A DNA stretch of 64,000 nucleotides from DATFNV01 sp963827935 (GTDB lineage Bacteria; Planctomycetota; Planctomycetia; Gemmatales; Gemmataceae): positions 73,669 through 137,668 of the forward strand of contig CAWHCN010000024.1 in NCBI GenBank assembly GCA_963827935.1. Direction: 5' to 3'. The notes beneath the pieces are model-generated. The model was given only the letters and a program-made list of their open reading frames with translations, had not been told where the DNA came from and did no database searches. The first letter of the stretch is position 1. The number at the start of each line of letters is the position of its first letter. Of the stretch, positions 20,376 to 32,415 are shown in pieces. Made by a program: the position numbers and the translations under genes.

Positions 20376-20507
20376 CGAACCGCCTCGCAGGTGACAAATT
20401 CCCTTTACTCTAGCGAGGGGACGTGCGCGGGCAAGTTTCCGGTCCAGGTTTCGACCTCCGGTCGCTCACGCTCCCGGCTCGCCGAAACTGGGAACTCGTT
20501 CTTGGAG

Positions 20508-20924
20508 TTATCGGCCGCGCTTGTAGGCGAGCGCGAAGTCGGCAAACTGAATCTGCTTGTGGGTGCTGCCGCAATCGGCGAACGCCTGTTCCAGCACATC
20601 GCGGATTTGTCCGCTCTCCAGGCGGTAGAAGTTGTTCTTGCCGTCGCGGCGGAAGTTCACCAGGCCGGTGAGACGCATCAGCGTGAGATGATGGCTGACG
20701 GCGGGTTGCGACTGGCCGAGTATGCCGCACAGGGCCGAGACGTGCATTTCGCCGTCCTGGGCCAGGGCGAGCAGGATCTTCATGCGCGACTCGTCGGCGA
20801 GGAGCTTGAAGATCTTGGTCATCCGCGCAATGGTGTCGTTGGACACCTTGAGCGGGGACGGCGTTTTCACCGCCGGCTTGCCCATGCGCCCCTTGGCGCC
20901 GGCGGCGGCAGCAGGAATGGTCAA
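20508..20924 (-). CDS. ArsR-family winged-helix transcriptional regulator
   Basis: 138 residues from a TTG start at 20924 behind GGGAGGA; ATG codons further in would shorten the N-terminus. The winged helix is clear: KIFKLLADESRMKILLAL, then the recognition helix in GQSQPAVSHHLTLMRLTGLV and the wing KNNFYRL. Only one cysteine sits in the usual metal-sensing helix (SALCGIL), so metal response is not assured. No efflux or metal gene is adjacent; the target is unknown. Confidence 0.85.
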   Translation of the reverse strand: MTIPAAAAGAKGRMGKPAVKTPSPLKVSNDTIARMTKIFKLLADESRMKILLALAQDGEMHVSALCGILGQSQPAVSHHLTLMRLTGLVNFRRDGKNNFYRLESGQIRDVLEQAFADCGSTHKQIQFADFALAYKRGR

Positions 20925-21341
20925 GGCTTGATCCTCCCTCAAATGAAGGGTCCCCGTGCGCAGGACCACCCCGGCCGGTTGCCACACCCGAGCGCCAGGG
21001 TAGGGAACTTGTGGGCGCCGGGACAGAGGCTGGACCGGTCGAAGACACCGAGAGCCGCCCCAGGCACACTGGGCAGCCACCGCAACGTCGGAACAGGAGG
21101 CCATGAGGAGACAGGAAGTCGGCCCGGCAGCGACTGCGAATCCTGCCCAGGCACTCGGGCGGCCAGTTCCCCGGCCGGCAGCCCGAATTCATGATCCTCC
21201 TCAGGCTGGAATGCGAGTATAGCGGTAGGCGCACGCCCGTCAAACAAATTCCCTAATAATTCTTTAATCAATTGACACGGCCCCTTTTGTGTGCCGTGGC
21301 GGGCCTTGGCGATCCCCTCCATCAACCATCCCAAATAGGTG
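20925..21341. other. gene-free upstream region
   Basis: Between the ArsR start and the nested palindrome I see no supported gene. Short open frames on both strands lack family likeness or ribosome sites. An AT-richer patch at about 21240-21275 could hold the ArsR promoter. Confidence 0.4.
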
Positions 21342-21634
21342 TTCGGCACGCGGGTGCCGAGGTTCCAGCCCCGTTCACGGGGCTTTCCCGCGCAGCGGTT
21401 CAGGCCCGCCCTTCGAGGGCGGGTTGCACGGCCGAAACGGTGCGTTGACCCCCGTTCACGGGGGTTCTCGCTGTACGGCTTCAGCCAAGACGGAGGGTAA
21501 ACCCGAACAGCGAGAAGCCCCGTGAACGGGGCTCCAGCGTGGGCTTGACCGCCGGATTACCCGCCGTCAACGGCGGGCCTATACCGCTGCGCGGGAAAGC
21601 CCCGTGAACGGGGCTCGGCAGACCCCGTGCCGAA
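21342..21634. repeat. nested 290-base inverted repeat
   Basis: The arms pair at several levels: 21342-21350 with 21626-21634; an exact 32-base match 21367-21398 with 21584-21615 (agccccgttcacggggcttt...); 21402-21410 with 21572-21580; and 21466-21475 with 21507-21516. Each arm also holds its own small hairpin (ccccgttcacgggg). Confidence 0.85.
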
Positions 21635-21672
21635 TAGTATTGCCGAGTACCGGTAGTATTGCCGAGTACCGG
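21635..21672. repeat. 19-base tandem duplication
   Basis: tagtattgccgagtaccgg occurs twice head to tail directly after the nested inverted repeat and upstream of the sigma gene. Confidence 0.75.
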
Positions 21673-21871
21673 GTCGAGCGGAGACTGTCAGCCGCTCCTC
21701 GCCTGTGCAGTTCCAATTCCCGCTCCCTTGTGCGCCAACGTTCCGCTCGCTACTCTGGTTTCATTCAAGAGCAGCACAATGGGGCCGAAGGATTGCCCCC
21801 GGGCGAAGACATATCTTTTTTCGCGGGATCGCAATCCGTCCTTCCTGTCGTCTCGTCTGTAAGGTGGCGGT

Positions 21872-22432
21872 ATGAGCAAGCCTGCTGCGAGCGTCTGTGT
21901 GAGGCCGGCACCAGGAACCAAGGCCATGCCCGAGCCGGCGGACCAGCTGGTGCGCACCTTTAACGAGCTGCGCGACGAACTCATCAGCACGCTCTGGTTC
22001 CTGCTGGGCAACCGCGACGACGCCCTTGATGTGGCTCAGGAGGTTTTCCTGCGCTGCTGGCGAACCCAGGACCGCCTGGCCGAGGTCAACAACCTCAAGG
22101 CGTGGATCTTTCGGGTGGGCCTGAATGCCGCCCGCGATGTCCAACGCAGCGCCTGGCGGCGACGGGTCAAGACGCTCCAGGGAGCGGAAATCATGCCGAT
22201 GGTACACGATACGCCGGCCGGCCAGGCCCTCGAAGAGCAGGAAACCTTGGAACGCGTGCGCAGCGCCCTGATGCATCTGCGCCCCGAGGAGAAAGAGGTC
22301 TTTCTCCTCCGCCAGAACGGCGAACTGACCTACGAACAAATCGCCGAGCTGCGCGACCGCCCCGTGGGAACGGTGAAGACCCAGATGCGCAGTGCCTTGC
22401 AGAAACTCCGCGCCGTGCTGGGCCCGTGTTAG
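21872..22432 (+). CDS. ECF-type sigma factor, probable partner of the downstream zinc-finger macroglobulin
   Basis: 186 residues. Region 2: RDDALDVAQEVFLRCWR and LKAWIFRVGLNAARDVQ; region 4: LTYEQIAELRDRPVGTVKTQ. The ATG follows AGGTGGCGG. It lies 115 bases ahead of a gene starting with an anti-sigma zinc finger, the standard sigma/anti-sigma order. It is a close paralogue of the sigma factor at 1237, sharing most of LRPEEKEVFLLRQNG. Confidence 0.9.
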   Translation: MSKPAASVCVRPAPGTKAMPEPADQLVRTFNELRDELISTLWFLLGNRDDALDVAQEVFLRCWRTQDRLAEVNNLKAWIFRVGLNAARDVQRSAWRRRVKTLQGAEIMPMVHDTPAGQALEEQETLERVRSALMHLRPEEKEVFLLRQNGELTYEQIAELRDRPVGTVKTQMRSALQKLRAVLGPC

Positions 22433-22547
22433 TGGCAAGCGGCGAAGATGACCATGCACCCCCTGTGATGAGCAGCTGAAACGTCCCCAAGCCACTGAGA
22501 TCGGCCGCAGGCCCAGTGCTGGGCCCGCACGCCGGGTGGAGACAGCC

Positions 22548-25500
22548 ATGAACGATTGCCAACAGTACCAGACCCTGCTTTTGGAGCACCTCTACGGCCT
22601 CCTCGACAATGCGGAGGACCGGGCCGTCCTCGACCATCTGGGCACCTGTTCCGCCTGCCAAGTCGCCCTGGCCACGGCCCGGCACGAGCAAGCGTTGCTG
22701 GCGACGGCCGCCAAACAGGAATTCCCTGCCGTGCGTTTCGACCCGCCCTCTGCGGCCGCCGAGCGACCCGCACCGCAGCCGCAATTGGCCGAGGAAGAGG
22801 CGCCGGCTCCCGTCGTGTTCCGCCCCGCGGTCTGGCGCCGCTGGGCTGTCGCCGCAGCCATCGTTCTCGCTCTCGGCGGACTGGCCGCGCCGGCTACCTA
22901 TTACGGTGTGGACTACGTCCAGACGCGAGACGCCGTCTATGCCCATGCCGACCAGGTGAACGCGGTGGAGCAGTCCGTCGGTCAGCTGGGCAATCAGATG
23001 AATCGGCTGCCCGCCGAGAAACGCGACAAGATCCAGGCCGTCTTCCAGGCCGCCAGCGACCGCCAGCTGAACGTCGTCGTGTCCGGGCCGCAGCGCGTCC
23101 AGGTTGGCGCTCCCAGCGAGTACCGCATCCAGACGCGCAACCTCGACGGCAAGCCGGTCCCCGCTCGCCTTGATGTCACTGTCGTGGACAAAGCCAAGAA
23201 CAAGGTCCTGCTGGAGGAGAAGGACATTCAGAGCGGGGGCGAGCACCAGCTCACGCTGCTGCCCAACCTGGAACTACGGCCCGATGCCGTGCTGGCCCTC
23301 GAAGTCAAGGCTCGCCGCGACGGCGATGCTGATGCCGCCAGCACCCTGAGCGAAAACCTCGAGCTGGCCGCCCCGGTCTATGTCACTCACCTGGCCACCG
23401 ATCGCCCCATGTACCAACTCGGGGAGACGGTCCGCTTCCGCTCGCTGACGCTGGAACGGTTCAGCCTCAAACCGCCCGCCGACGACTTCCGCCTGGTCTA
23501 TACCATCACCAAGCCCACGGGCGAGAAGGTGGACATCCTCAGCGGTTCATCGCGTCTGATGCCCGTTGACGGCAAGGGTGGCGAATTGCGCGGCCCGGAC
23601 GGGAAGCCCCTCCGCGGCCTGGGGTGTGGCGAGTATGTCCTCGATCCGATCACCGGCGGCGAATATACCCTGAGCGTGCGCGAGGCGAACAACCGCTTCC
23701 CGCCCCAGGAACGCAAGTTCATCGTCAACGCCTACCAGGCCAGCCTGCTCAACAAGGAACTGAACTTCGACCGCTCCTCCTACGGCGCGGGCGACTCCGT
23801 CACTGCCAAGCTCCACGTGACCCGCCCCACCGGCGACCCCGCTGCCCGCTGCCAGGCCACGCCCGCCATCTGGATCGACAACGCTCCCTATGGCACCAAC
23901 GGCCAGGCCGGCGGGCCGGCCAGCAGCTTCGCGGCTGACGACCAGGGGAACGTCAACGTCGTCTTCAAGCTGCCCGCCGCCATCGAACGCGGCCAGGCCT
24001 CGCTCTCCGTCACCCTGCTGGACGGCAAGGTCCCCGATGTCATCACACGGACGATCCCGATTGTCCTCAAGAAACTGCAAATCGAGTTCTTCCCCGAAGG
24101 GGGCGACCTCATCGCCGGCGCTGACAATCGCGTCTACTTCCAAGTGCGCACTACCCTCGACAAGCCGGGCGACCTCCGTGGCCAGGTGATCGACGAGCGC
24201 GGCCACATGGTCGTCGCCGACGTGCAGACTCTTACCGATGCCGACGCCCCCGGCGTCAACCAGGGCATGGGCGTCTTCACCTTCCGCCCCGAACCGGACC
24301 GCAAGTACGAGCTAAAGATCGCCACGCCGCTGGGGATCGCCAGTAAGCATCCACTGCCCGAGTCGAAGCCGGACGGCGTGGTCCTGAATGTGCTGGACGG
24401 CGTCACCGGTCCGGACGATCCGATTCGCGTCAAGGTGTGCAGTCCCCGTAGCGACAAGGCGCTCCTGGTCGGCGCCTACTGCCGCGGCCGGCTGCTCGAT
24501 CACCAGATGGTGACGGTGAAGCAAGGTGAATGTGCCGAGATCAGCCTGCGCCCCTCCAGCGGCACCGGCGGCGTCTACCGCATTACCGCCTTTGAGGACC
24601 TCTCCGGTCCCAATCCAAATCGCCGCCAGCTGGTTCCGCGGGCCGAACGCCTGGTCTACCGGCAACCCGCCGAACAGCTGAAGCTCGCCATCCGCCCCGA
24701 CCGCAGCCAGTACATCCCGGGCGATCGTGTCACCCTGACCGTCACCGCCCGCAACGAGAAGGACCAGCCGACCGGGGCCGTTGTCCTGCTCAGCGCGGTC
24801 GATCAGCGCACGCTGACGATGGCCGACGAGAAGACCGCCCGCACCATGCCGACCCACTTCCTGCTCACCACCGAGGTGCGCAAGCCGGAAGACCTGGAGC
24901 ACGCCGACTTCCTGGTCAGTGCCGATCGGCGAGCCCGGCAGGCGCTGGACCTGCTCCTGGGCACGCAGGGCTGGCGCCGCTTCGCCGAGCAGGACCCGAC
25001 GAAGTTCCGCCAGCAGTTCCACGCCGATGCCGAGCGCCTGCTGGTGACGATCGGCCAGTCGTCGCCCCGCGTGTTCGACTTCGCCCAGGAAGAGGCGCGG
25101 AAGGTCGCCCAGGACTTCGACGCGCGTTACCAGAAGCTGGAAGGGGAGTACCAGGAAGCGTCGGCCGGCCTGGCTGTGGTTCGCGACGGATCGCGCCGCC
25201 CAGGCCGCCGCCGACCGGCTGCAACGCTACGACGATTGGCTGGGGCGCTATGGCCGGCTGGCGGCTCCGCTCGCCGGACTGCTCCTCATCGTCCTGGTCC
25301 TGACCGGCCTGGTCTTGCTGCTGCCGCGCCCGGTGACCCGCACGCGCCCCGTTCGCTCTGGGAGCGGCGATGGGGGCCCTGGCCGTACTCTTTCTCTCAG
25401 TCCTGCCGCTCCTGTGGGTTTTCCCGGATGGGGCAGCGCCGGGAGGCGGGGTGCTAGCTGAGAATCGCAAGGCCCCCGCGCCGATGGAGCCGGGAGCGGA

Positions 25501-28148
25501 CATGCCGGTCGCTGTCGCCAACAAGATCCGCGCCCAGCGGAAGATGATAGAGAATGAAGGCATGGCACCGCCGGCTCCCGCCGCAATGGCCGCCCCGGGA
25601 ATGGCTCCGAGGCCGACAAGGGCGCCAAGGCGGAAGAGAAGCTCAAGGCCGACGATTTCGCCCAGGGCCGCAATGGCATGGATCGGATGAAGCACCTGGA
25701 TGAAAAGGGCGAAGCCCGCCGCCTCGACGGCGCCCTGGCCAAGAAGCAAAATCGCGCCGAACAGGAGCAACTGGCCCGTGGCGCCGATGCCAAGCGCAGT
25801 GCGTGAGCATGGCTGGCGGTCTCCGGGCGGGTGGCGCGGCTCAACCACTTGCCATGCCGCCAGGCGGCTTCGGTGGCGGCGGTGGGTTTGGCGGCGGCCG
25901 CTTCGGTGGCCGCGGCGGCCCCTGGGCCGAACGCCCGGCACCGCCTCCGCCTCCCTTTGTCATCCGCGAATACGCTCACAAGAACCAAGCGGGCGGCACG
26001 GAAGCCATCCGCACCGACTTCGCCGAAACCCTCCTCTGGCAGCCGGCCCTGGTCGTCCCGCCTGACGGCAAGGCGACCGTTTCCTTCGACCTGTGCGATT
26101 CGGTGACCACCTTCGCGCTGGCCGCCGCCGGCCATACCCTCGACGGCCGGCTCGGCACCGTTACCGCCACCCTCGATTCGCGCCTGCCGTTCACCCTGGA
26201 TCCCAAGACGCCAATCGAGGTCAGCTCCGCCGACCTGATCGAGTTGCCTCTGACGATCCGAAACAATACCAACCAGGCGCGGACGGTCAAGCTGAGCACC
26301 GCATGGACCGGGCTGAATCTCCAGCCTACCAAGCTCGGCGACAGTGCCGTCGTGCCGGCCAACTCGGCCTGGCGACGAACCTATCCGCTGCGGCCCAGCA
26401 TCGTCGAGGGCGAAGCCCGCGTCGAGTTCCGCGGCAAGACCGATCCCTTCGCCGCCGACAGCATCGCCCGCACCTTCCGCATCGTGCCGGACGGCTTCCC
26501 CGTCGTCGCCGCGAAGAGCGACCTGCTGGAAAAGACCGCCACCAACGACGTGGTCCTGCCCGAAACCTGGGTCAAGGGCACCCTCAAGTGCCGTGTCAAT
26601 GTTTACCCCTCGACCCTGGCCTCGTTGCAGAAGGGGCTGGAAGGGATGCTGCGCAAGCCCAACGGCTGCTTCGAGCAAACCTCGACGACCAACTATCCCA
26701 ACCTGCTCATCCTCGATTACCTCAAGGAGAGCGACCAGGCCCGGCCCGATGTGGAAGCCCGCGCCCGCGACCTGCTGACGCGCGGCTACCAGAAACTGAC
26801 CTCCTTCGAGTGCCCCAAGACGGCGGCCAACTCGAAGCAGGGATATGAGTGGTTCGGCGCTCCGGATGGCGCTCACGAGGCGCTGACCGCCTACGGCCTG
26901 CTCCAGTTCCGAGACATGGCCCGCGTCGCCAAGGTCGATCCGGCCATGCTGGAGCGGACACGGCAATATCTGCTCGCTTCCCGCGACGGCAAGGGCGGCT
27001 TCACGCGGAACGCCCGGGCCCTCGATACCTTCGGCCGCGCGCCGGATGACATCACCAACGCCTACATCGTCTGGGCCCTCACCGAGAGCGGCAAGGAGGA
27101 CGATGTCACCCGCGAGCTGGACGCGCTCGCCGGCCAGGCCAAGACCTCGAAGGATCCGTATTTTTTGTCGCTGGTGGCCAACTGCCTGTTGAACCGCGAC
27201 CGGGCCGCCGACGCTGTCGCCCTGCTGCGGACCGTGGCCGGCTCGCAGAAGGAAGACGGCCACCTGGACGCCCTCAAGACGAGCATCACCGGCTCGGGCG
27301 GTCGCGACCTGGAAATCGAAACCACCGCGCTGGCCGTCCTGGGTTGGCTCAAGGCCAACCGCCCTGCCGACTTCACCCTGCCCGTCGAAAAGGCGGTCAA
27401 GTGGATCGGCCAGCAGCGCGGCGGCTACGGGGCCTTTGGCTCCACGCAATCGACCATCCTGGCCCTCAAAGCTCTGATCGCCCACGCCCGCGCCAACAAG
27501 AAGACGCCGGAAGGCGGCGAGCTGACTCTCTTCGTCGGCGATGTCCGCGTCGGCCGCATTGAGTTCCCTGCCGGCGCCCAGGACGCGCTTACCCTGGAGA
27601 TGCCCGATCCGGAAAAGTACCTGAAGCCCGGCAAGAACCCGGTCCGCGTGCAGCTCACCGGCAAGAACGCCTTCCCCTACACGCTGACCTGGTCCTACCA
27701 GACGCTGACGCCGGTCAGCGCCGAGGGGTGCGCCGTCCATCTGGCGACGCGGCTCGACCGGGCCGCGGCTGACGAGGGTCAAGTGGTACACCTCAACGTG
27801 ACCCTGGAAAACCTGAAGGACCAGGGCCAGGGCATGGCCGTGGCCATCATCGGCCTGCCCGCCGGGTTATCGCTGCCCGAGGACCTGAAGCAGCTGAAAG
27901 AGCATGTCCGCCTGCGCGAAGGCGGCACCAAGCCAGGACTCATCAGCACCTTCGAGGTCCGCTCGCGCGAATTGATCTTGTACTGGCGCGACCTGGCTCC
28001 GAAGCAGAAGATCGAGGTGCCGATCGACCTGACGTGTCGGGTGCCGGGCGAGTACCGCGGCCCCGCCAGTCGGGCCTACCTCTACTACAACGCCGACGCC
28101 AAGCACTGGGTCGAACCGCTCAGCGTGAAGGTGGCGGCGAAGGAATGA
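22548..28148 (+). CDS. ZAS anti-sigma zinc finger fused to a membrane alpha-2-macroglobulin, four frame breaks
   Basis: About 1,866 residues when joined. Residues 1-37 give the ZAS pattern C4-x25-H30-x3-C34-x2-C37 of cytoplasmic anti-sigma domains. A membrane helix follows near residues 100-122 (AVAAAIVLALGGLAAPATYY). The outside part has macroglobulin beta-domains (MYQLGETVRFRSLTLERFSL), then two hydrophobic helices at 25260-25330 and 25373-25430, a Gly-rich linker (25862-25920) and the bait/thioester half with PNGCFEQTS (Cys codon at 26667), the C-x-E-Q thioester. It ends in a receptor-like domain. Frame breaks fall near 25195, 25365, 25605 and 25800, all inside one 600-base stretch. The start at 22548 follows GGAG. 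A protease-trapping sensor for the sigma factor upstream is the natural inference. Confidence 0.82.
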
Positions 28149-28166
28149 CGAGGGCCGGCCGACTGA

Positions 28167-28212
28167 GTCGCTGGCGCGCGTGCCTGGGGCATTCGCGCCA
28201 GCGACCTTTTTT
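28167..28212 (+). terminator. rho-independent terminator of the macroglobulin gene
   Basis: gtcgctggcgcg pairs with cgcgccagcgac and is followed by seven T. It starts 18 bases after the stop codon and ends just before the rRNA promoter. Confidence 0.85.
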
Positions 28213-28217
28213 TCTCG

Positions 28218-28245
28218 TTGACAGGATGCCGCCGCACCTTATAAT
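28218..28245 (+). promoter_or_regulatory. rRNA operon promoter, consensus -35 and -10
   Basis: TTGACA at 28218-28223 and TATAAT at 28240-28245 with a 16-base spacer: both boxes match the sigma70 consensus exactly, as expected for a stable-RNA promoter. Confidence 0.85.
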
Positions 28246-28364
28246 ATCCTCACACGCAGGTGGTTCCCTGCCTGCAGTACACAGGGCGAGGTGTTCATGG
28301 GCTATCCGACGGCAATTATCACTGGGAAGGGGTGAAGCTCTATCCGAGGATGTTGCCGGGTGGG

Positions 28365-28393
28365 GCCAAACCTGTTTCGGTTTGGCTTTTTTT
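28365..28393 (+). terminator. hairpin with T run in the rRNA leader
   Basis: gccaaacc pairs with ggtttggc and is followed by seven T. It sits about 120 bases after the promoter and 20 bases before tRNA-Ile, so it must be read through or act as an attenuator. Confidence 0.65.
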
Positions 28394-28408
28394 GTTGCCT
28401 CAGCACGA

Positions 28409-28482
28409 GCGGGTATAGCTCAGTTGGCTAGAGCGCAGCTCTGATAAAGCTGAGGTCCTTGGTTCGAATCCAAGTACCCGCA
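28409..28482 (+). tRNA. tRNA-Ile (anticodon GAT)
   Basis: A 74-base cloverleaf: acceptor gcgggta/tacccgc, anticodon loop ctgataa, T arm cttgg-ttcgaat-ccaag. CCA is not encoded. Classic rRNA-spacer tRNA, here ahead of 23S without a 16S gene. Confidence 0.95.
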
Positions 28483-28501
28483 CTGATGAGAGGACCTCAG
28501 A

Positions 28502-28574
28502 GGGGATGTAGCTCAGCTGGGAGAGCGCCGGTTTTGCAAGCCGGAGGCCACGGGTTCGATCCCCGTCATCTCCA
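28502..28574 (+). tRNA. tRNA-Ala (anticodon TGC)
   Basis: A 73-base cloverleaf: acceptor ggggatg/catctcc with the G3-U70 wobble pair that marks tRNA-Ala, anticodon loop tttgcaa. CCA is not encoded. Nineteen bases separate it from tRNA-Ile. Confidence 0.95.
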
Positions 28575-29000
28575 CTCGGCGCAGGATTGAAATTGGATGT
28601 CGTTCAGGAGGAAAACCGAAAGCCCGTCCTGACCTTGATGGTTGCGAGTCGCCGCTCAAGCGAGCGGCGACTCCTGGCCATGCGGAAGGCGGCGAATCGT
28701 TCGCGAAGTAGCCGGCATCTGATGTCAGGTTGAATCGGATTTGCATCCCGTTGGGGGCGATCCGGTTCGCAAGTTCTTTGACAACACGGCAGCGATAAGA
28801 GTTGCAAATGAAGTCGTACGTGGTCGGGTCCCTCATCCGGGGGATTCGGCCGCGACACGGTTTCACAAGCGATCTCTGCATGAGCCTGAGAGAAGCGAGG
28901 ATCGTTACCGAATGCCGCTTGCGGCTTAGCCACAAGCGGCGACAGGTAGCACCACAGTGATCTCCGAGTCCGGCGGCGTTTCGGCGTTCGGCGGGCCCGG
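28575..29000 (+). other. spacer between tRNA-Ala and 23S rRNA
   Basis: Transcribed spacer without a gene. It contains a perfect hairpin (gagtcgccgct/agcggcgactc, 28646-28673), a boxA-like gttctttgacaa near 28773, and a copy of the short repeat gccgcttgcggctt at 28914. The open frames here are spurious. Confidence 0.6.
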
Positions 29001-31903
<2,903 letters not shown>

Positions 31904-31981
31904 CTCGGCCCGGACGCTTTGCACCGTCCGGACCTCACGGGTTCGTGCAGAGAACTCTTATCGCTGCCCGTTGATACAGAC

Positions 31982-32021
31982 GCCGCTTGCGGCTTCGCAC
32001 GCCTGCGAAGCCGCAAGCGGC
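31982..32021. repeat. perfect hairpin of the short dispersed repeat, between 23S and 5S
   Basis: gccgcttgcggcttcgca, a short loop, then its exact reverse complement. It lies within the transcribed 23S-5S spacer and could be an RNase processing stem or an inserted repeat. Confidence 0.75.
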
Positions 32022-32030
32022 ACAGGAATC

Positions 32031-32140
32031 TCCCGGTGAGCAGACCCGGATGGCCACACCCGTTCCCATCCCGAACACGGCCGTTAAGCATCCGGGGCCC
32101 ATGGTAGTGCGAATAGCGCGAGAGTAGGTCATCGCCGGGA
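32031..32140 (+). rRNA. rrf: 5S ribosomal RNA
   Basis: About 110 bases. The ends pair (tcccggtga / tcgccggga), with cccatcccgaacacggccgt and the catggtagtgcgaatagcgc region typical of 5S. It lies 127 bases after 23S. Confidence 0.93.
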
Positions 32141-32148
32141 ATTGTTGA

Positions 32149-32185
32149 ACGTCCCCGAGGCAACTCCTCGGGGGCGTTCTCGTTT
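32149..32185 (+). terminator. rRNA operon terminator
   Basis: aacgtccccgagg pairs with cctcgggggcgtt around a short loop, followed by a T-rich stretch, eight bases after 5S. Confidence 0.75.
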
Positions 32186-32415
32186 TCCAGTCTTGCAACG
32201 ATCGAGCGCCGCCCCGCCCTGATGCACATCCTAAAGACACACCCTCCCCTGAATGTCATGTTTGACCCGGATTCGATCGCCCCGGTGCTCCCAGCGGAGG
32301 CGCGGCCGGCAGTTATCGGCGAGCGATGAGAATCCATCCCTGATCGGCAGGTTAACTCCCTCGGCGGCGCGGTACAATCCAGAGGTTGGATCCGCTCTGT
32401 GCGAGGGGTGCCGCC

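Noticed and set aside
21342..21634. CRISPR-like array
   Set aside because: Repeats are nested and inverted, not regularly spaced direct repeats, and no cas genes are in the window.
25248..27791. 847-residue open frame on the minus strand
   Set aside because: It is antisense to the macroglobulin gene, whose thioester and domain motifs are clear. Long antisense frames are common in high-GC DNA.
28248..28408. Possible remnant 16S rRNA ahead of the tRNAs
   Set aside because: The 160 bases show no 16S motifs and contain only leader sequence with one hairpin.
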